Source: Lwoffella lincolnii
Lineage (GTDB): Bacteria > Pseudomonadota > Gammaproteobacteria > Pseudomonadales > Moraxellaceae
Assembly: GCF_002014765.1 (NCBI RefSeq)
Contig: NZ_MUYT01000004.1
Coordinates: 248,001-312,000, forward strand
DNA: 64,000 bases
Direction of reading: 5' to 3'
In this document: one piece after another, positions 62,803 to 64,000 of the stretch
How positions within the stretch are numbered: position 1 is the first letter of the stretch
Layout: each line of letters begins with the position of its first letter
Position numbers and translations under genes: made by a program
The notes under the pieces: model-generated
Seen by the model: the letters and a program-made list of their open reading frames with translations, nothing else
Databases searched by the model: none
Told to the model about the DNA's origin: nothing

Positions 62803-64000
62803 CTATTGTTGGCTATTGTTGACATCATTGACATTATCGTCAGCGGTACTGTGGCTGTCTGTGAGCAGACCATCAGCCTGAAGTGCTTCACTCAGCTCCA
62901 TATCGTCTTCATCATCACATTCCACTCGTGCCATGGCAACCAGTTTTTCTTCTCCTGTTAAACGAATGAGAGTCACGCCTTGAGTATTGCGTCCTGCTTG
63001 TGCCACATCTTTGACGGGGGTGCGTACCAAAGTGCCTTTGTTTGAGATTAAGATGATGTCATCATTTTCATGCACTTTGGTGGCTCTGACCAAGTTACCA
63101 TTCCGCACGCTGGTCTTAATGGCAATGACCCCACCACCACCACGGTTTTGAGCATTAAACTCTGACACCACAGTGCGTTTGCCAAAGCCATTTTCACACG
63201 CTATCAACAGCTCTTCGTCATCATCTTCGATGACCACCAACGACTTGATGGCATCATTGTCCTCAATTCGCATGCCACGCACACCTCGAGCAGTACGCCC
63301 CATACTGCGTACGTCATTTTCATCAAAACGGATTGCCTTGCCACTGGCAGAGAACAACATCACGTGCTGATTACCTGTGGTGATGCGAACACTGACCAAT
63401 CTGTCATTGTCTTCTAACCCAATGGCTATCAAACCATTGGAGCGGATATTGCTAAATTGTTCAAGTGCCACTCGCTTAACCGTACCATTGGCGGTGGCAA
63501 AAAATACAAAACGACTGCCAACATCATCAATGGTCTGTGGTATGGGTAAAATGGCGGTAACCGCTTCATCAGCATTTAATGGCATTAGGTTGACCAGTGG
63601 GCGACCTCGGGAGCCACGGCTAGCAATGGGTACTTCAAAGCCTCGCAAACTAAACACCCGCCCTGAATCGGTAAAGCAAAGCACCGTGGCATGAGTCGAT
63701 GTCACCACCAAATGGTCTATCACGTCATCTTCTTTCATGCTGGTGGCAGATTTGCCTTTGCCACCACGCTTTTGTGCCACATAATCTGCAATGGGCTGAG
63801 TCTTGGCATAGCCTGTGCGAGAGACCGTCAGTACCACCGTTTGTTCTGTTATCAAATCCTCACGGTTAAAATCTACCTTAGACTCAACGATGTCAGTACG
63901 ACGCTTATCACCAAAATTATCTCGTATGGCAATCAGCTCATCTTTGATGACTTGCATCAGCTTATCAAAATCTGCCAATATCTGCTCAAGTTTGACAATC
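62803..64000 (-). CDS. gyrA: DNA gyrase subunit A, C-terminal part (runs off the window)
   Basis: Only the 3' part is inside the window; the reading frame continues through base 64000 (VKLEQILADFDKLMQVIKDEL lies across the edge). Seen are the end of the coiled-coil of the breakage-reunion domain and the whole DNA-wrapping beta-pinwheel. The GyrA box appears as QKRGGKGK. Repeated blade motifs follow, such as LCFTDSGRVFSLRGFEVP, FFATANGTVKRVAL, LFSASGKAIRFDENDVRSMGR and ISNKGTLVRTPV. The tail is acidic and Asn/Asp-rich. The quinolone-resistance region lies outside the window. Confidence 0.96.
   Translation of the reverse strand, partial: IVKLEQILADFDKLMQVIKDELIAIRDNFGDKRRTDIVESKVDFNREDLITEQTVVLTVSRTGYAKTQPIADYVAQKRGGKGKSATSMKEDDVIDHLVVTSTHATVLCFTDSGRVFSLRGFEVPIASRGSRGRPLVNLMPLNADEAVTAILPIPQTIDDVGSRFVFFATANGTVKRVALEQFSNIRSNGLIAIGLEDNDRLVSVRITTGNQHVMLFSASGKAIRFDENDVRSMGRTARGVRGMRIEDNDAIKSLVVIEDDDEELLIACENGFGKRTVVSEFNAQNRGGGGVIAIKTSVRNGNLVRATKVHENDDIILISNKGTLVRTPVKDVAQAGRNTQGVTLIRLTGEEKLVAMARVECDDEDDMELSEALQADGLLTDSHSTADDNVNDVNNSQQ

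Noticed and set aside
1..64000. tRNA or rRNA genes
   Set aside because: No cloverleaf T-arm (GGTTCRAATCC-like) or rRNA signature was noticed in any gap; a covariance search would be needed to be certain.

Overview
The window looks like chromosomal DNA of a gammaproteobacterium of the family Moraxellaceae, most likely the genus Moraxella. This is an inference from the AT-leaning coding sequence, the Acinetobacter/Psychrobacter-like housekeeping proteins, a lipooligosaccharide (LOS) type glycosyltransferase locus without O-antigen polymerisation genes, and a Gcr-type 'site-specific recombinase'. There is no rRNA, tRNA, prophage, insertion sequence or CRISPR array that I can support. About 45 real genes are present, mostly short operons in mixed orientation.

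Layout. 1-5 kb: aceE-aceF (pyruvate dehydrogenase E1 and a three-lipoyl-domain E2). 5.5-9.8 kb: rubredoxin (54 aa), alpha/beta hydrolase, purD, the Pal lipoprotein, and two small unknown genes. 9.8-18.2 kb (minus): rnhB overlapping hrpA, a SohB-like S49 peptidase and an NhaP2/CvrA antiporter. 18.6-20.5 kb: aspS. 20.5-34.5 kb: a cell-envelope glycan (LOS) locus with a late lipid A acyltransferase homologue, a phosphoethanolamine transferase, GT-A, GT2, GT4 and GT25 glycosyltransferases, a polysaccharide deacetylase, one unrecognised gene, two broken transferase genes and galE. 34.9-40.7 kb: rep helicase, a MltD-like transglycosylase with seven LysM repeats, and an NTF2-like exported protein. 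40.7-47.5 kb: CNNM/CorC-type CBS protein, yajC-secD-secF, MATE transporter. 47.5-53 kb: acyl-CoA dehydrogenase, rsmE coupled to a PAS-GGDEF-EAL protein, DUF4870-like membrane protein. 53-64 kb: pyrD, cvpA-purF, Gcr, a frameshifted metallophosphoesterase, pyrF, xthA, a glutathione S-transferase and the 3' part of gyrA.

The genes of the 20.5-34.5 kb block would together build and decorate LOS: acylate lipid A, extend core sugars (tandem GT2, GT4, GT25 enzymes using UDP-sugars from GalE), add phosphoethanolamine and perhaps remove acetyl groups. Two members are broken: an HtrL/YibB-type gene with an internal deletion plus a TAA, and a Caps_synth-type gene with one in-frame TGA. A third gene is two fused copies of one GT2 enzyme that share a perfect 68-bp repeat.

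The other striking property is the density of short tandem repeats. Those inside genes have units of 12 or, mostly, exactly 15 bp (pentapeptide repeats in aceF, the hydrolase, hrpA twice, the EAL gene and pyrF). Those in intergenic DNA have units of 10, 14, 16, 17, 18/19, 21 or 26 bp and often straddle a stop codon. An 11-C tract lies just upstream of pyrD. All functional calls are from reading sequence only; no database search was run.
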